Positions 8,301 through 16,779 of a stretch of 41,995 nt of DNA are shown here, piece after piece (within the stretch, counting starts at the first letter, position 1; the number at the start of each line of letters is the position of its first letter). This DNA is from Anaerolineae bacterium (lineage in GTDB: Bacteria > Chloroflexota > Anaerolineae > Aggregatilineales > Phototrophicaceae), in the NCBI GenBank assembly GCA_022842885.1, contig JALHOR010000020.1, forward strand, positions 21,757-63,751, written 5' to 3'. The translations under genes and the position numbers were made by a program. Under the pieces are notes generated by a model that ran no database searches, had not been told where the DNA came from, and was given only the letters and a program-made list of their open reading frames with translations.

Positions 8301-11300
8301 TTGTTTGCCAAGGGGGCAAGCAGCGTGTTCACGTTTTGTTTATCTGTCGGCAGATTAAAATTGCAACTATTGTCCTGACTTAGATTGTACCCAGCAGTAG
8401 TCAGCGAAGCAGTCGGATCTACAACACAATTGACGGGCGTGTTATGAGTGACAATGGTATTTTTGACAGTGAATGTACCATCTGGCTCATCGGGAATACT
8501 GAACAAAATATTGATTCCGGCAGCACTTCCATCATTAGCGATTGCTTGATTGTAAGCAATGGTAGACGCCTCAATTGTGACAGAAGACTCAGGATCTGTA
8601 ATGAGTGCGCCGCCTGTATCGGCGCTGTTGCCAGAGATGGTGGTATTGGTCATGGTGACTGTAGAGAGACCAATAATCAACCCCCCGCCCCAACCCCCGC
8701 CGCCGGTGGCAGTATTATTCGCAATGGCACTATGGGAAATCGTAACGGTTGAATCCGTCACACCCAGACCACCGCCCCCGGTGATTCCGAAATTCGACAA
8801 TTCAACTGAATTGTTGTTGATGATACTGTCATTGATGACAAGCGTGGCATTGTCAATGACAACGATACCGCCGCCGTATCCAGCAGCCGTATTATCTGAG
8901 ACACGCACCTGGTTAAGCTCAAGATATCCTGCTTGCAGTAGAACACCGCCGCCCCAGTGGGATGCTGAATAACCATCCCCAACAACAAGACCATTGCGAA
9001 TCGTCACATGATTGAGGGTCAAGTTGCCATTAGCATTCACCACATGGAATATACGATCCAGTTGGTTGGCATCAATAATCGTCGTCGCTGTATCTATACC
9101 GTTGATGATAATGATGCTGGTGACATCCAAATCACCTGTGGTTGCTGCATCTTCGCCTGCGCCAGCAATGCTCAGATTATAAGTGCCAGCGGGCAGCATA
9201 ATCGTGGTTTCATCGGCATTGGCATTCGCCGCTATGATGGCTTCGCGCAAGGAACAGTGGGTTGTTCCGCAGACACCATCAGCCGAATCAGTGGTCACAT
9301 TGACCGTGAACGTTGTGCCTGTTTGGGGAGTGTCTGACGAAGCAAATTGCCCCACGTAAAAGTCCTGCACATAATCATCGCCGGAGATGCCATCATTGTT
9401 GCCATCTAGCTGCCGACTATAAGTGGTTTCATACAAATTGCCACACATCATAAACCGATAGTATCCATCGGACAGCGGATTACCGTTGTTGATGTTGATG
9501 AACATCTCATAACTAGCGTTTATGCTGTTAATCGGAATAACAACATCATCTCCTTGCACACTAACTGCACAACTGGCAGTATCGAAACTGCCGTTTATAC
9601 CTGCTTTATACAGCCGATAATTCGCAGGATTAGTAACATCATTCGGATCAGTATCGTTATTAGGGTTGTAAAATCCAGGATTTCCACCAATACCGAATGT
9701 TGGATAGATTTTGGTAATATCATTATAAATATACGCATATCGAGCATCGTTTACTAATGCCAAACTCTTTGCATTTACCTTTTCATGCGACATCAAATAG
9801 ATAAGGGTAGGACGTGTTAGGATAGTAAAATCACGTTTAAAATCATCCCCATCAATCCCATCACCGTTGCCATCTAACTGATCACCCTCAATATTTTCTA
9901 GACTTCCGCACACCAGCAACCTATAATCGCCGTCGTTTAGCATCGTATTAAAATGCAGTTCGATGATGTTTTCCGTTGCAGAGAATTGAACTGTGTGGTT
10001 TGTATAGAGATTATCATCTCCCTGTATCGTGCCACAAGTTCCTGTCTCAAAAGTACCATTTATACCGGGTTTAAGCAGCATGTAATTCTCAGGATTGGTC
10101 ACATCTGCGGTATTGATATTGCCGGGCAAATCTGACATCGGCGAAGTAGGTAGAAGGACGAGATGATCAATTCCGCCGGGGAGTTGTTCATCTTCGGTCA
10201 AATTCTGATCTGCGTCAACGATAGTATATGAAATGATTCGTCCGATTTGCAGTGTCTCCACAAAGCTGGATTCGTAAGAATACGCGCCAATATCACAGGG
10301 ATTTAGCACATCTATTGGAATACCGCGCTGGTCATCGTTAGTATAATGAATGCAATGCGTTGAAACATAATCAGCGCCAGCATTGATTGCTGGGCTGCCC
10401 GGAAGCAATGCATGTGTTTTTGTCAAACCCCCATTATCTGCTAATGCTCCTAATAGGGGATTAACTCCAAAATGATCAGTCCCCAAAATTGGACGCCATG
10501 TATTAGGTATAATCGAACAACCTTTTGTACTTCCGAACATATTGTCGCCAAAGGTGTTGAGTATCCCAAAACAATCGGGCGCGGGATTATCTCCGTCAGC
10601 ACGATTATCCCTATTACCATAAAGAATAGTGCCGAAGATATTAATAGGTGTTGTGCTGTTGGGAGCGTAGTAAATCCCGCCACCACTACCATTTCCACTT
10701 ATATTTGCTTCATTGTTGGTGATGGTATTTTGTGCAAGCCATAGGAAGCTATACTCCTGCGAATTGCTCAGATAAATTCCCCCACCATTACGATTTGCTG
10801 TATTACCACTGAAAGTTGTAACGATAAAGATCGGGTTGCCGGAATTTACTAGAGCAACACCACCACCATCCAATGCGGTGTTATTGGAGAAAGTATTATG
10901 TGCTGCGAAAGGTTGATAGACACCACTATTTTCGATAAAGAGACCCCCACCGAATGCTACAGCCGTGTTATTATCAACAGTTGTATAGTTTACAGAGTGA
11001 ACGTTATACAACCCGCCACCAGATTCAGCCGTGTTATTGCTGACAATGCTGTTCACAATTTCGACTCTGCCTGCGAATTTGCCCGCGATTCCGCCACCTT
11101 TGCCATTTATGGCAGTATTTTCTGTGACGACGACATTATCAAGAAAAATAATATCTGTACTGTTGCTACGTATACCGCCGCCATTTTCATTCGTAACTTG
11201 TCCACCTTTAATTGTTACGTTTGTCAGCGTTAAAGCAGCAAAAGCATCAAATACGCGGTCAAGCTGGTTGGCATCAATGATGGTTGTTTCTGGGTCGTTG

Positions 11301-14300
11301 CCATATACGAAAGTGCTGGTCTTAATATCCAAATCGCCCGTTGCCGCGTTATCTTCGCCTGCGCCTGCGATGGTCAGATGATATGTCCCGGCAGGCAAGG
11401 TAATAGTAGGGGAATCAGGATTGGCATTCGCTGCGATAATGGCTTCGCGCAGGGAGCAATGAGTCACGCCGCAGATACCATCAGCCGAATCAGTGGTCAC
11501 ATTGACCGTGAACGTTGTGCCTGTTTGGGGAGTGTCTGACGAGGCAGCCTGCCCCACGTAAAAGTCCTGCACATAATCATCGCCGGAGATACCATCATTG
11601 TTGCCATCCAAGAAACGCCCATATTGGTTTTCCGAGATGATGGCACATGCCATGAAGCGATAGTGACCATCGGGTAATGGAGTACCGTTGTTGAAATAAA
11701 CTCCGGGTCCTTCGATGCTGTCCCTGACTTCGTTTATCGAAATAGCAACATCATCGCCTTGCACCGATGTACTGCAAGAAGTTGTCTCAAATGTGTTATT
11801 TGCCCCCGCTTCATATAAGCGATATGCCGCAATATCGGTTACAGAAGAAAAACCAAAACCAATCATACCGCGTAGTGTGATATGGGTTAAATCATTCTGG
11901 GGATATCCATAGCGCGGATCATCAACAAGCAATATCCATGGCACGGGTACTGAGTTTGCCTGAATCCAAGTAATAGTGGGGCGGGTTAAAATTGTTAAAT
12001 CCAATTTGAAGGCATCACCCCCAACCCCATCGCCATTTCCATCCAAGAAGTTACCCTGAATATCTTGTAAGGTGGGGCAAGCCAAGAAGCGATATTTGCC
12101 ATCCACTAAAGGCTCAGGGAAGGGGTTTCTTGGAACTTCAACGGTGATAGTATTAGCTTGTGATTTATATGTTACACTAAAGTTGGGGATGGTTACATCA
12201 TCACCTTGTGTTGTCCCGCAAGTTGTGGTTTCAAAAGTGCCATTAGCACCGGGTTGCAACAAATGATAATTGGCGGGATTATCCACATCATAACTATGAA
12301 AAGTACCGGATAAATTATTCATCGGTGCGGTGAAGTACAAGTCAAAATCATATATCCAAGACGGTAAAACATCGGTCTCAGTAATATTTGCATCTTTGTC
12401 GAAAATAGTAGACGATAACACTCGCCCAATCTGCGGCGTGTTGGCATTTAAATCCGAAGCATAATAAGCGCCAATATCGCAAGGTTGGCTTAAATCAATC
12501 GGAACTCCACGTTGATCATTCAGTTTAGCTGTATGTTCAACGAAAACCAAACAATGCAGCGGTACATAGGTGCTGCTGGTGCCGATTGCAGGACTGCCCG
12601 GCAGTAAGGCGTGAGTCTTGGTTAAACCGCCATTATCTGCTAACGGTCCCAACTGCGGATTAACACCAATCAAATCGGGGTCGCGGAACAGGCGCGTTGT
12701 ATCGGGTATCAATGTGCAACCAGACATATTGCCAATCAGATTATTGCCGAAGGTAATCAGATTGCCGTAACAATCCGGGGCAGGGTTATTGCCTACAGCC
12801 CGATTATCGGTGTTGCCATATAAAATCGTCCCATACAGATAAATGGGCTTAGTGCTTGTATTTGCCTGATAAATGCCACCGCCATTGCCATTCCCACCCG
12901 TATTGGCTTCATTATCAGTGATGGTATTTTGCATTATGGAGAGATAGTAGCCATCACTGCTGGTAATATTGTCGAAAATTGCGCCGCCATTGCGTTGGGC
13001 GATATTGCCACTAAAGGTATTGAAAGTTAAATCAAGCATACGATTATTTAACAGATAGACACCGCCACCATCCAAGGCGCTATTGTTAGAGAACGTGTTC
13101 TGGGTCAGTTGCAATAAGTCCACACCATTCTGCATAAATAGCCCGCCACCGAATTGCGAAGCCGTGTTGTTCTCAACTGTCGTACTGGCGATGCTACCCT
13201 TACCCTCAATTGCCAAACCACCGCCTGATACGGCACTGTTATTGCGAACCACACTGTTGGAGATGCCAACTAATCCAGCGGCACCGCCACCATTGCCATT
13301 GACAACGGTATTATTGATCACGATAACATTATTGAGGAAAATACCTGAAGTCGTGCTGCGAACACCGCCGCCATTTTCATTCGTAACTTGTCCATCTTTA
13401 ATTGTTACATTTATCAGGCTTGAACCAGCAAAAACATCAAACACGCGATCAATCTGGTTGGCATCAATGATGGTGTTTTCACGATTTGCGCCCAGAAGGT
13501 TAATGCGCTGTGTAATATCCAAATCGCCTGTCGCCGCATTATCTTCGCGTGCGCCTGCAATGCTCAGATTATAGGTGCCAGCGGGCAGCATAATGGTGGT
13601 TTCATCAGCATTGGCATTCGCCGTGATAATGGCTTCACGCAAGGAGCAATGGTTTACGCCGCAGACACCAACAGCCGAATCCGTTGTTGCATTGACGGTG
13701 AGGGTAGTGCCGCTTTGGGGGGTATCAGGGGTATTCGTGAACAAGCAGAAAATCACTTGCCCAATATCGGCGCTAAAGTTTGCCGATGTTGTTCCAGACC
13801 CTACTTGCGGACTGTTGTTAATGAGCGTTTTGGCGCTTGCATCGTCACCTGCCACCAATAGCGCCAGAATACTCGTGACATTGGCGGTGATGTTGTAGCA
13901 CACTGTTGTGGAAGCATAATCTGTTAAATTACTGGTTGCACCGTTGGTTTCGGATACGGTGTGGCTTTGCCCAACCCCAATTGTAATCGGCTGTGTGTAA
14001 TCACCATTGCCCGCTTCGTTGTATTGCAACGCGCCATTGAGATGCAAATCAAAGGTGTTCGTATCAGTATTCGGGTCTACATCTTTGAAAAGGATGACTT
14101 GGGCGGTGGTGTTCAGTTCCACGACGAAAACGTCACCTTGATTATTAGTGTCACCACTAACGATATTATTGACATGCGACGTAACTGTTACAAATCGCCC
14201 GTCCGCCGAAATCTTAGGCTGGGCAGTTATTGACCAGATATGGCTTGTTATGTGAGTGTATTGATCATATATAAAAGTATCGACACCTACAGCATTATTG

Positions 14301-16654
14301 ACAACTAAGTTGTTAGCAAATGACCAAAATACTATAAAACGCCCATTTGCTGAAATCTTAGGCGTATAACTATTATTGTTTGCAGGTGTTCCATCACTAG
14401 CAACTGAAACAAGTGTTGTTACACCTGTCTGCCGATCGTGAACAAAAATATCCCATGCACCATTTGTGTCATTGCTAACTAGGTTACTGGCTGTAGACTC
14501 GAATACAACAAACCGTCCATCTGCCGAGATTGCAGATGTATAACTATTGTTATTGCCCTCAATACCAACACTTGATATAGAAATGCGCGTAGTAGTATCG
14601 GTCTCTCGATCATGCACAAAAATGTCGCTTACATTATTGGTATCACCACTGACTAGATTGTTGGCTTCTGAGTTAAATGCAACAAACCGCCCATCTGCTG
14701 AAAGCACCGGGAAATGACTATCGCCATTACCCGGTGTGCCATCGCTGGCTATGGATACAGATGATAGTGTGTTTGTTTCACGATCAAGTACAAGAATTTT
14801 TGAGAAGCTACTGCCACCATTGCTGATGATGTTGTTCGCGCCGGATCGGAATGCTATAAATCTTCCGTTTGCGGAAATCACTGGTTCACCACTGTGATCG
14901 TCTGCCTGCACACCAGTACTAGATACCGAGATGCGCGTTGTTGTACTCGTCTCAAGGTTATGCAGAAAGACATCTTCACGTCCATAGGTATCGCCACTCA
15001 CTAGATTACTGGCAGATGATTGAAATACCACAAACCGTCCATCTGCTGAGATCATGGGAGATTGGCTCATAGCGTTGGCTTGCGTACCAGCACTTGATAT
15101 CGAGACACGCTTCGTTGTACCAGATTCTCGATCATGCACGAAAATGTCTCTATGGTTATTTGTATCACCACTGACTAGATTGCTCGCCTCAGATTGGAAT
15201 ACAACAAATCGTCCATCTGCTGAAAGACTATTATCTCCAGAATAACTGACATTATTTCCCTGTGTACCATCACTTGCTACCGAAACACGCTCAATACCAA
15301 TCGGCGCAATCGCCAATGCATTGACATCAGCAGTGCCGCCATCAGCAACAGATTCTGGTGAATCAACCACTTTCCCGCTATTCGCCACACCTGCCAACTT
15401 GGGTGTTTCATTGTTCGCCAGTGCCAGCGCATACAAGCCCGATACATGCGGCGCAGACATGCTTGTACCGCTGAAGATGCCGTAATCGCCGGATAACGTT
15501 GTAGACAAAATATTGCTGCCCGGCGCTAAGGTGTCCAATTCTGCGCCAAAACTGCTGAAATTGCTGCGGCTGTCATCCGGTTCGGATGACCCCACCGCAA
15601 TCACGCCATTGTACGCCGCCGGATAATACACGCCTTCGCGCCCAGAATTGCCTGCTGCTGCAACAATCACCACGCCTTTATTCAGCGCATAATTCACCGC
15701 ATTTTCCAACACATTGGAACGATTCGCGCCGCCCAACGACAAGTTGATGATTTTCGCGCCATTATCGGCGGCGTACACAATCGCTGCTGCCACATCGCTG
15801 TAAACCCCAATGCCCTGAGCATCTAACACGCGCAAGGGCAAAATTTGGGCATTTGGTGCGATACCGGCAATACCAATGCCGTTATCCACATTCGCGGCGA
15901 TGATGCCACTCACCGCGCAGCCATGCCCATAATCATCTTGTGGAATATTATCATTTTGAATGTAATCGTAACCGGGCAAAATGCGCCCCACTAAATCAGG
16001 GTGAGTCGCGCAGATGCCGCTATCAATCACAGCGACGGTGATAGGGGTTGTATTTTGGGGCAGGGCATTCCACGCAGCGGGTGCGCCAATAACAGCTAGG
16101 TTCCATTGAGTGCTAATATGCGGGTCGGAAGTCGGGAAATTATATAAGGAAGTCGCATAATAATCAGGTTCGTTAGCCAGAACCAATGCTGAATCAGGTA
16201 CCACAGTAACATTTTTAACAACTACTGTATTTAACGCCGGAATTGTTTCAACGACTTCCGCGCCAATCGAATCTAAATAAGCGGTTTGTTCTTCGAGTGT
16301 GGTATCGGGCGCAAATTGCAGCACGATTTGGTCTGGTGATTGCGCTGGAAGTTCTGGTGTAATGGGCGCAACAGAAGCATTAATAGTCGTATCTGAGAAG
16401 ATTTGTGCAATTTGCGCGTTAGTTGTTTTTTCGGAAGATTGAACCACCTCTGGTTGCTGTGGTTCTGGCACCAACTGCGAGACGGATTCCGAGGATTCGG
16501 ATTCAGTCGGGAAGCCTACCAAAGTGGGCAAAAGAGGTGCGGTTGTGGTTGTACTAGGTTGCGAAATGAACGCAAAAAGAGCGACCAATATAAATAAGCC
16601 ACTCATAAAGAACAATTTGCGAAATTGTAGGGATTTTAGCATAGGATAACACAT
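5384..16654 (-). CDS. Giant secreted S8 subtilase with propeller, CSLREA, FN3 and FG-GAP-like modules
   Basis: This is a 3756-residue exported multidomain protein. Residues 1-30 are a signal peptide or anchor (KLFFMSGLFILVALFAF). A fervidolysin-like prodomain spans about 105-150. The subtilase domain spans about 185-415 with Asp211 (AVIDSG), His244 (GHG), Asn336 (AAGNSG) and Ser398 (GTSMSAPH), so it should be an active serine peptidase. About 455-850 holds seven SADGRF/SANGRF repeats with DIFVHDR strands, a PD40/TolB-like propeller. Four CSLREA motifs lie near 1005, 1735, 2470 and 2868, each followed by N-rich parallel beta-helix sequence and a choice-of-anchor-Q block (THALLPGSPAI, CDIGAY). 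The first two also carry pairs of LDGN(G/N)DG domains. Two FN3 domains (about 3232-3435), five GDWDGDG repeats (3437-3675) and a Thr/Pro-rich tail end it. No LPXTG motif or C-terminal membrane span is visible. The alternative start Met5 is possible; neither start has a clear ribosome-binding site. Confidence 0.9.
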   Translation of the reverse strand: MCYPMLKSLQFRKLFFMSGLFILVALFAFISQPSTTTTAPLLPTLVGFPTESESSESVSQLVPEPQQPEVVQSSEKTTNAQIAQIFSDTTINASVAPITPELPAQSPDQIVLQFAPDTTLEEQTAYLDSIGAEVVETIPALNTVVVKNVTVVPDSALVLANEPDYYATSLYNFPTSDPHISTQWNLAVIGAPAAWNALPQNTTPITVAVIDSGICATHPDLVGRILPGYDYIQNDNIPQDDYGHGCAVSGIIAANVDNGIGIAGIAPNAQILPLRVLDAQGIGVYSDVAAAIVYAADNGAKIINLSLGGANRSNVLENAVNYALNKGVVIVAAAGNSGREGVYYPAAYNGVIAVGSSEPDDSRSNFSSFGAELDTLAPGSNILSTTLSGDYGIFSGTSMSAPHVSGLYALALANNETPKLAGVANSGKVVDSPESVADGGTADVNALAIAPIGIERVSVASDGTQGNNVSYSGDNSLSADGRFVVFQSEASNLVSGDTNNHRDIFVHDRESGTTKRVSISSAGTQANAMSQSPMISADGRFVVFQSSASNLVSGDTYGREDVFLHNLETSTTTRISVSSTGVQADDHSGEPVISANGRFIAFRSGANNIISNGGSSFSKILVLDRETNTLSSVSIASDGTPGNGDSHFPVLSADGRFVAFNSEANNLVSGDTNNVSDIFVHDRETDTTTRISISSVGIEGNNNSYTSAISADGRFVVFESTASNLVSNDTNGAWDIFVHDRQTGVTTLVSVASDGTPANNNSYTPKISANGRFIVFWSFANNLVVNNAVGVDTFIYDQYTHITSHIWSITAQPKISADGRFVTVTSHVNNIVSGDTNNQGDVFVVELNTTAQVILFKDVDPNTDTNTFDLHLNGALQYNEAGNGDYTQPITIGVGQSHTVSETNGATSNLTDYASTTVCYNITANVTSILALLVAGDDASAKTLINNSPQVGSGTTSANFSADIGQVIFCLFTNTPDTPQSGTTLTVNATTDSAVGVCGVNHCSLREAIITANANADETTIMLPAGTYNLSIAGAREDNAATGDLDITQRINLLGANRENTIIDANQIDRVFDVFAGSSLINVTIKDGQVTNENGGGVRSTTSGIFLNNVIVINNTVVNGNGGGAAGLVGISNSVVRNNSAVSGGGLAIEGKGSIASTTVENNTASQFGGGLFMQNGVDLLQLTQNTFSNNSALDGGGVYLLNNRMLDLTFNTFSGNIAQRNGGAIFDNITSSDGYYLSIMQNTITDNEANTGGNGNGGGIYQANTSTKPIYLYGTILYGNTDNRAVGNNPAPDCYGNLITFGNNLIGNMSGCTLIPDTTRLFRDPDLIGVNPQLGPLADNGGLTKTHALLPGSPAIGTSSTYVPLHCLVFVEHTAKLNDQRGVPIDLSQPCDIGAYYASDLNANTPQIGRVLSSTIFDKDANITETDVLPSWIYDFDLYFTAPMNNLSGTFHSYDVDNPANYHLLQPGANGTFETTTCGTTQGDDVTIPNFSVTYKSQANTITVEVPRNPFPEPLVDGKYRFLACPTLQDIQGNFLDGNGDGVGGDAFKLDLTILTRPTITWIQANSVPVPWILLVDDPRYGYPQNDLTHITLRGMIGFGFSSVTDIAAYRLYEAGANNTFETTSCSTSVQGDDVAISINEVRDSIEGPGVYFNNGTPLPDGHYRFMACAIISENQYGRFLDGNNDGISGDDYVQDFYVGQAASSDTPQTGTTFTVNVTTDSADGICGVTHCSLREAIIAANANPDSPTITLPAGTYHLTIAGAGEDNAATGDLDIKTSTFVYGNDPETTIIDANQLDRVFDAFAALTLTNVTIKGGQVTNENGGGIRSNSTDIIFLDNVVVTENTAINGKGGGIAGKFAGRVEIVNSIVSNNTAESGGGLYNVHSVNYTTVDNNTAVAFGGGLFIENSGVYQPFAAHNTFSNNTALDGGGVALVNSGNPIFIVTTFSGNTANRNGGGIYLSNSQEYSFLWLAQNTITNNEANISGNGSGGGIYYAPNSTTPINIFGTILYGNRDNRADGDNPAPDCFGILNTFGDNMFGSTKGCSIIPNTWRPILGTDHFGVNPLLGALADNGGLTKTHALLPGSPAINAGADYVSTHCIHYTNDDQRGIPIDVLNPCDIGAYSYESSFVETLQIGRIISYTIVDADQNLTEDEQLPGGIDHLVLLPTSPMSDLPGNINTADVTNPENYMLLKPGINGTFETGTCGTIQGDDNLYTNHTVQFSATENIIELHFNTMLNDGDYRLLVCGSLENIEGDQLDGNGDGIDGDDFKRDFTILTRPTLIYLMSHEKVNAKSLALVNDARYAYIYNDITKIYPTFGIGGNPGFYNPNNDTDPNDVTNPANYRLYKAGINGSFDTASCAVSVQGDDVVIPINSINASYEMFININNGNPLSDGYYRFMMCGNLYETTYSRQLDGNNDGISGDDYVQDFYVGQFASSDTPQTGTTFTVNVTTDSADGVCGTTHCSLREAIIAANANADETTIMLPAGTYNLSIAGAGEDAATTGDLDVTSIIIINGIDTATTIIDANQLDRIFHVVNANGNLTLNHVTIRNGLVVGDGYSASHWGGGVLLQAGYLELNQVRVSDNTAAGYGGGIVVIDNATLVINDSIINNNSVELSNFGITGGGGLGVTDSTVTISHSAIANNTATGGGGWGGGLIIGLSTVTMTNTTISGNSADTGGALITDPESSVTIEASTIAYNQAIANDGSAAGINILFSIPDEPDGTFTVKNTIVTHNTPVNCVVDPTASLTTAGYNLSQDNSCNFNLPTDKQNVNTLLAPLANNGGFVPTHALLPGSPAIDAIPVANCTVTEDARGITRPQGSGCDIGAYEKELTQGDTPQTGTTFTVNVTTDSADGVCGVTHCSLREAIIAANANPDATTIMLPAGTYNLSIAGAGEDAATTGDLDISSVIVLKGAEASTTIIDANRIDRVFHLLDVYPNTNFTVSDVTLTGGNSPHIGFSDIEGGAVKVSTGGTLTLRRSIVRDNLAALGGGIMCLSSNCTIEDTLFDSNTAEAYVLNDYADGGGAIWVQDSTMTIDRSTFINNHSINTANNSYAFGGAVSNTGNNLVIRNSTFSDNQADLGAAIYSASDLTLIHNTIYNNRANDYEGGQLRVSFNPHIITMTANIFFTSGSKNCSFQQSFTLQGQYNFANDNSCFSFGSHTNNLIDSTPSLAPLANNGGFVPTHALLPGSPTIDAIPVANCTLTEDARGITRPQGLGCDIGAYEGEAGVTPVLAPTNLMATSLSLTEIKLDWQDNATTESAYHVERSTDGNNWTVIQNTLPANTTTFTDTGLTCSTAYHYRVRAFRQSDNRYSDYSNVIAAATLACPLIAPAAPVATNTTTTSTTLSLTQPTPDMDNFFIERAQEIVGGQTVGALALSDWMQIAKLVTYITLYDDTGLACGTTYYYRVRTYRDEDQSYSPYSNTTTVVTLPCPVPVTNTVGLYKEGVWLFRDANATGAPDVRFNFGPRESGWSAITGDWDGDGEDGIGLYKNGVFALRNISNGGVSDVIFKFGTSEAGWQPIVGDWNGDGVDTVGLFKNSLFILNDSNTTTAPNYTFMFGDATPGWVALAGDWDASGADSVGLYRNGLFYQTNTLTNPIMTRPFQFGPTHVSWSPIAGDWNGDGFATIGIYQNGVWRLRNTNDAGMVDLGFNFGEAIQGWQPIASYRGSAQTLTLMGLSAGFTAPLPGNDIPSMPTATPTEITPEVVPTQPVETATQAIATPTLPPTETATSEAATSAPEATSEVTPAVEPQ
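6953..9339 (-). repeat. Two tandem short CSLREA modules (about 1.2 kb each) within the giant gene
   Basis: Two in-frame units, about 6953-8140 and 8141-9339, each encode DTPQTGTTFTVN...CSLREA, a right-handed beta-helix and a choice-of-anchor-Q block ending in CDIGAYE. The nucleotide sequence around 6973-7130 closely matches 8161-8318 at an offset of 1188 bases, with only scattered substitutions. Confidence 0.85.
9340..13730 (-). repeat. Two tandem long CSLREA modules (about 2.2 kb each) within the giant gene
   Basis: Two in-frame units, about 9340-11541 and 11542-13730, have the short module's parts plus two copies of a domain ending in LDGN(G/N)DG. The stretch around 9277-9411 is nearly identical to that around 11479-11612 (offset about 2.2 kb), including a run of about 65 identical bases. 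That implies recent duplication or gene conversion. Confidence 0.85.
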
Positions 16655-16779
16655 CTATCAGTTGGTTAAACACTGTTCTTATTTTACCATGAGAAGCAGG
16701 TAAAAGAGCGTTTAAATAGTGTTAAGAATACTTACAGATAGTGTTGCCATGTTACGCGAAGTGCGAAAATTTGTTTTCT

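Noticed and set aside
6953..13730. Regularly repeated DNA suggestive of a CRISPR or satellite array
   Set aside because: The repeats are in frame, 1.2-2.2 kb long and encode CSLREA modules. There are no short direct repeats with unique spacers.
5994..14233. Many plus-strand open frames of 60-170 codons opposite the giant gene
   Set aside because: They are antisense shadows of a repetitive, N/T/G-rich coding sequence. The minus-strand frame is continuous for 3756 codons with recognisable domains throughout, and the antisense frames have no ribosome-binding sites or family similarity.
16655..16779. Terminator or promoter between the NAD operon and the giant gene
   Set aside because: A 7-bp stem TTTTACC/GGTAAAA (16682-16705) is present but has no T-run on the relevant strand, and no convincing -35/-10 pair was found, so I do not annotate either.
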